64,000 nucleotides of DNA, taken from assembly GCA_006176705.1 (NCBI GenBank), contig QRFJ01000082.1, positions 894,390-958,389 on the forward strand. The letters run 5' to 3'. Both the position numbers and the translations under genes were made by a program. Below the pieces are notes generated by a model. The model was not told the DNA's origin. It saw only the letters and a list, made by a program, of their open reading frames with translations, and did no database searches. Of this stretch, positions 59,366 through 64,000 are shown in pieces (positions within the stretch are counted from its first letter, which is position 1; every line of letters starts with the position of its first letter). The DNA is from Cocos nucifera (taxonomy: Eukaryota > Streptophyta > Magnoliopsida > Arecales > Arecaceae).

Positions 59366-59869
59366 AAAATAAGAAGAACATCAATTCAATTTTACAAATT
59401 CACCAATGTTCGGCATAAATCCGCCTATGGGCCAAGTGAAGTGGTCGAGACCAATTCAATTTTAGAATTAAACTTTAGCTACTATGTATGTGAAAAAAAG
59501 AAATAAATATACCATTAATTTATTTGAAATGTATATTGCCTAGATTTATATTCTACTCCCATAATTATAGCGAAGGAAATGGCAGATTGGATTGTGGATC
59601 ATGCTATCTCCATGGGTCACAACTTCTGCTGGTCAAGTAACTAACCCAGGGAGCTGAATGATTTGCTGTATGCATATGATATTGGTGTCTCTTTTGAAGG
59701 GAAGTTCGGGCTTCACTTTTACTATCAAAAAGAAAACCATTATGGAAATGTGGGGAAGGGTAATTGTTGAAGTTGGCAGCTACACTTTGCTAGTAACTAG
59801 AAATTAATGATATTTCAACAATGTATAACAGTTTTAGCAGCCATACTATAGATTAGTAGTCTCTAATTC

Positions 59870-59937
59870 GCCGGTATATTTTTAGGCACCACGAGAAGCC
59901 TATAAAACCGTCGCCTTTTCTTTCTTTTGTTATAGTG
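59870..59937. mobile_element. Possible CACTA terminus with common TIR
   Basis: It ends cttttgttatagtg; the reverse complement CACTATAACAAAAG is a frequent CACTA end. A ccgtcg motif precedes it. The following aag has no partner located upstream, so the extent is unknown. Confidence 0.4.
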
Positions 59938-60029
59938 AAGAAGGAATGAAACCTAATTTGACATTGTTTCTCTTTTTTAATTTTTTGTTTGGTTGGCTGA
60001 CAAAATTCTTGAGTAGATACATCCACTTG

Positions 60030-60200
60030 CATCGGTCATCAGAATGTCCTAAAGGTATCTCGATAAAATAAGAGAGTTCTTCCACAACTCCAAGCCACTA
60101 TGGTAGAAATCCATCCAATCTGCTGTTGAAAATATACCTCATCACACATGAAGTGATACTCGATTTGTGTCGTTTGACATTGTTTCTTTAGCAAATAGAA
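60030..60200 (-). pseudogene. Possible Copia RNase H C-terminal remnant
   Basis: On the minus strand a frame reads TTQIEYHFMCDEVYFQQQIG. This resembles the conserved Copia tail (a T-hIE-dyHFvRd-v pattern) downstream of RNase H. It is short, with stops on both sides in the other frames, and no LTR was found. The call rests on this one motif. Confidence 0.3.
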
Positions 60201-61179
60201 AGCCTTAAGCATCTAAACTATAATTTGTTTGTCAAGCAAATCAGTGAGCAACCGTTGAGCCCAAACTAGAGGCAGGTTCGGCCGTAGAGGGATCTAGCCC
60301 AACGTCCCAGCCTGATGCTTGGGCCGAAACCCCGGACAGAATGTAACACGGATTCAGACATATGAGTCCATGGGCTGTATCCTTGGAGGTCCCAACTCAT
60401 GACCTAAATTAAGTGGCCATTCCACTAGCTTAACCCACGATGAGTAAAGCTATTGGATGTCTTTTCCCACAAGCCACATCCCCAGCACCCAAAGGTCAAG
60501 GCATGCTCTCGGAAAATGCGGACCAGGCAAACACTTTTTCATATGCCCTCGCTCTCTTTATTAGTGGGCTTCAGGGCCCACAGACCTTTATAGTTTATGA
60601 ACCGTTAAATAATAGGATCAATATTTTAAATCCACCAATGCAGCACAACCTAGCTACCGTCTTTTTCGAATGGAAACCCAACCTAGCTACTGTCATGGTT
60701 GCGTCATTGGTGATTTGATCTAATTGCAGGCCAGGTACAAGCGGAGCGATTTCCACTCTCTTTTAATTTCCCCGTCTGGTCGCTTCTGATGGGTAGAACC
60801 GGATCCGCTGCCATCATGATCCAAGGGAAGGGAAGGGAATAAGAGGACAAGAAAAGAGAAGAAAAGAGAAGGAGGGGAAAAAGAACAAGCTGACAACAAA
60901 CTTATAAATATAATTATTTTTTAAAAATTTTATAATTTTATGTAACGTGAGCAATTCAATGTTTGACCTAATGGTTCATAATTTTAAGCAAAAAATAGAT
61001 AGATAAAGAATGGTAATATGTAATTTACCATATTTTTAGTTGTTAAAAAAATAATATTTTTATTTGATATGATAAAAAAAAATTTAAAACTTTTAATATT
61101 AAATAATTTTAAAGATGTAAAAATAAATAATTTTTTCATATAATAATAAGCTCTAAATAAATAAATTTGGATTCATTAA
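60201..61179. other. Intergenic DNA
   Basis: No supported gene. It includes a GA-rich stretch (60830-60890) and AT-rich DNA. The 92-codon frame at 60440-60718 has no recognisable domain. Confidence 0.4.
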
Positions 61180-61330
61180 ATGATACATGAGCCGAGTGGG
61201 TTGGCTCATGATAGATCATATGATTCGAACCTCACCCGATTGCCACTCTTGCCTTAAGTTCATGTCTTGGTAGAACTGATATCGTGCCCGTCTTTGTTTT
61301 TGTGTGTTCTTGTTATATTTTTCTATCTCA
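61180..61330 (+). mobile_element. tRNA-derived SINE-like unit
   Basis: TGAGCCGAGTGGG (61188-61200) resembles a pol III A box, and GATTCGAACCT (61222-61232) is a near-perfect B box about 22 bp further on. The rest is not a tRNA cloverleaf, and a T-rich tail follows. A degenerate SINE is the best reading; the ends are approximate. Confidence 0.4.
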
Positions 61331-62915
61331 ATCAAACATAAATGCCTATGTGTTGATCGATTTTGCTCATATTTACAAATAAATAAAAGAATGATGGATC
61401 TTCACACGGACAATATCATCCATCAGATCATAGTTCAAACTTCTCGTTTCATCCAGCCTGCATAGAACTGAAGCGACCATCTATCTTTCGCGCCAAAGAT
61501 ATAACCCCTGCCCTACATGATAGCATGCCTTTGTTTTGTTTTTTTTTTTTTGTTCCCAGCTCACAAGTTCTGCTGACAAAGCCCTTCACCGTTGAGAACC
61601 AATTATTCGCATGGCCTAGCATGCGTACCAATGATCACACGGACAAAGGAGACCAAGGATACTCTAGCCACTGGAAACCCATGCTTTACCGTAACGTACG
61701 GGCTTGTGTGAAAAGCGTGGAACTGGGCGTTAACGGTCAAATGCTGGCGGAAATCGAGCGTTGACCGTGGTGTTTTTTGTTCTCTACTCCGAGTCTCCGA
61801 CTCCTGGTCCCTACTTAGATTTTGGAACTTTAGAAGCAAATGAAACAGTAGTATCCCTTTGGTAAAACCATGCCATTGTCATACACTTTTGAATTCCCCT
61901 TGATCTTTTAGCGGAGGCTTGCAACTCGGAATGAAGTGAATGTCGTCAGTTTTAATAGATGACCTCCTCCAACATATACTAAAAATCAAATCAAAATAAT
62001 AATAATAACCTCTTTATTGGAGAAATTATGTCTTCTACTCAATGGACCAGCTCAATGATACATCCGACCAATTCTTTTCTGCCACACATGGACAATCTGG
62101 CCATCTTAGCGTAGGGAAGCACTCACTCTCCCAAGTGAATGGAGAAAAAGGGCTAAATCTCTAAGGAATTGGAGATTGGGAGCTACTTGGGAAAATATGT
62201 CCTTCTTGATCTCCTTCCTCTTGTGTTTGGGGTGCCGCATCATCGGACTGCTCCTTGGCAACCCACCATGATCTCACTTTGCAACATGCAGTCGAAGAAA
62301 TTGCTGGAGTTGAACATGAACTCGAAGTTTTGGTCGCTGCCGCTTGCCTTGGAGAAGTCCAAATCCATCACTACTCGGTGGTCGAATAGATCCCCACCGC
62401 TTATTCTCCTCGTCCCCTTCTAAAGAGAGAACCAAGATCAAATCTTTAGCATCCTTGATGATGTCACCGATTTCTTGACCTTTAATCTCTAGAGTTTTCT
62501 TTCTTCTTTGAAGATGGACAAATTTGAGAAAGGAAGGAAAAAACTCCTATAGAGATAATGTAGGAGTTGGAAGAGGGGTATGGATAGGGATGGTGCTAGC
62601 TTTCTGCCATTTGCTTAGAAGATCATGATGCAGGCAAATGGAGAGGTTGCTTCTCTTTTTTTCTGTCTACTAAATTAGCTGTCTGCATGTGTAAAAGAAT
62701 TAGCTCCATATACTGCTGAGTTAGTACACTAAGCATAACATGTAATTTCTCTTCTTGAATGAGCATGAGTCCAAATTATAATATATGTTTTTTAATTTTT
62801 AACCATCAAACCTATAAACTTCCTAAAAATTTAGTCATCCATGACTGTAGCTTAAACATTATATTTGATTAGGATTATGAGAGGAATGGTGGATAGGGTT
62901 GGAAGGAAACCTATC
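61331..62915. other. Intergenic DNA with one possible gene scrap
   Basis: Mostly unassigned. On the minus strand, around 62230-62370, a short frame starts MDLDFSKASGSDQNFEFMFN with non-random amino-acid use and could be a fragment of a host gene, but I do not recognise it and it ends quickly. No other structure was found. Confidence 0.35.
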
Positions 62916-64000
62916 TGTTGGGGATAAATCCCGCTCCAGCCGAAGTCTAGCTCGACGCCCAGCCTAATGCAACCAGTAGCCGCAGAAGAGCTTCGGGAGA
63001 CGGGCTTCAGCCGAACTCCCAGCGCCCGAGCTTCTTCCAGCCGGCCGAACTAGTTAGCTGCCGAGCTTCTTCCAGACTCCCAGCGTCAAGACCGAATCCG
63101 TTCAGCTGACTGAACTGCTTAGCGACCGAGCTCCTTGGACTCCAAGCGACCGGGCTTTAATGGAATTCCCCAGCGGCCGAACTCCTCAGCAGTCGCCCCC
63201 TCGGCCGAACTCCTCAGCGATCGCCCCCTCGGCTGAACTCCCCAAGCAGTCGTCACTCGGTCGAACTCCTCAGCAGTCGTTACTCGGCCGAACTCCTCAG
63301 CGGTCGCCCCCTCGGCCGAACTCTCCAAGCAGTCGTCACTCGGCCGAACTCCTCAGCGGTCGCCCTCGCCGAACTGCTTAGCGACCGAGCTCCTTGAACT
63401 CTCAAGCGTCCAGCCTCAGCCGAAGTCCAACAGCCGGCCAAACTTTCAAACGGTCGAACTTCAGATTCTCAGCGGCCGAACTCTTCAGCGGACGAGCCTT
63501 AGCTGCATACCTCCAGCCAGACGCCCATGGGAGCTGAACTCCCTCCTATCTTCCTCTTCAGGAGTCCGAACTCCTCCGAAATGGGCACACGACGAAGGCC
63601 TTCAACCCTTCATTCGGCAAGCTCTGCAGCCATCACCATCAGTCAGTCTGCCGCAGGCGATAGCGACCCACTGTCCGGCGATGGCTGTCACCATCAATCC
63701 ACCGCACACGGCACCATCCTGTGAGACTGACTCCGCCGAACCTCGAGCGGTCCACCAGCACGCGGCTGCAGTTGTCACTATCAAGCTCCGCTATAAAAAG
63801 GACCCTCCCGACACGTTAAGGCTAAGCTCTCTGACCTCTAGTCTCTCTGAGCTCTCTTTTTCTTCTCTAAACTCCGGAACTCATTCCGAGCACTCCATTC
63901 CTGTTGGCCGAAAATTGACTTGACCGTCGGAGGGTTCTGCCGGAGCCACCCCCCACCGATTTCGGACGGAACTTTATCTTGCAGGTCCCCGATGGCGACC
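62916..64000 (+). repeat. LTR of the gag-only family, third locus, truncated by window end
   Basis: It begins TGTTGGGGATAAATCCCG as in the copies at 33828 and 38943, with the same CCGAACTCC units and the same core promoter block (ctataaaaaggaccctcccg near 63791). It is more diverged from the other copies than they are from each other, so it is probably an older insertion. The window ends before the terminal CACCAACA, so whether it is a solo or 5' LTR is unknown. Confidence 0.9.

Noticed and set aside
61222..61232. True tRNA gene at the B-box
   Set aside because: The surrounding sequence cannot form a cloverleaf and has no anticodon arm; a SINE-like origin fits better.

Overview
The window is plant nuclear DNA, almost entirely nested transposable elements around one small host gene. 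Spliced plant-type gene structure, plant Copia, CACTA and Helitron proteins, and long AT-rich spacers all point to an angiosperm. The TE types and the HIPP-like gene suggest a monocot, perhaps a palm such as oil palm. The species is an inference and not proven by anything here.

Layout: (a) 208-10609 is a full-length but dead Ty1/copia retrotransposon with unusually long LTRs (about 2.27 kb), an initiator-tRNA-Met primer site and a gag-pol broken by stops and frameshifts. (b) About 11251-19943 is an autonomous-type Helitron (Rep-helicase plus an RPA70-like gene) with a classical 3' hairpin and CTAG end, also decayed. (c) 19958-20300 is a foldback MITE. (d) 22136-30759 is a second copy of the same Helitron, cut off at its 3' end by an LTR. 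(e) 30760-40366 holds a GC-rich gypsy-type, gag-only LTR element (TR-GAG type) twice. The left piece is inverted and runs into a 1000-N gap; the right copy is complete (33828-40366), with LTRs, primer site, gag, a 115-bp tandem array and a polypurine tract. (f) 41077-42409 is the only convincing host gene: a three-exon, 90-aa heavy-metal-associated (HMA/HIPP-like) protein on the minus strand. (g) 46790-55678 is a complete 8.9-kb CACTA (En/Spm) transposon with a 3-bp GAG target duplication. It carries decayed TNP2 and TNPA-like genes on the minus strand, two minisatellites and a 1.4-kb palindrome at its promoter-side end. (h) 55679-62915 is intergenic DNA with TE scraps (a LINE tail, CACTA ends, a SINE-like unit, microsatellites). 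(i) At 62916 a third LTR of the gag-only family begins and runs off the window.

No functional pathway links the genes; their relations are insertion order. Most notable are: two Helitrons sharing at least five premature stops, so a dead progenitor was copied or duplicated; a diverged duplication of about 90 bp (22040 and 40367) whose second copy is an uninterrupted version of the Helitron 2 insertion site, suggesting a haplotype mix or misjoin at the gap; the gag-only element with its non-coding 115-bp array; the CACTA palindrome, a possible hairpin-RNA source; and a dense W-box cluster in the Copia promoter.
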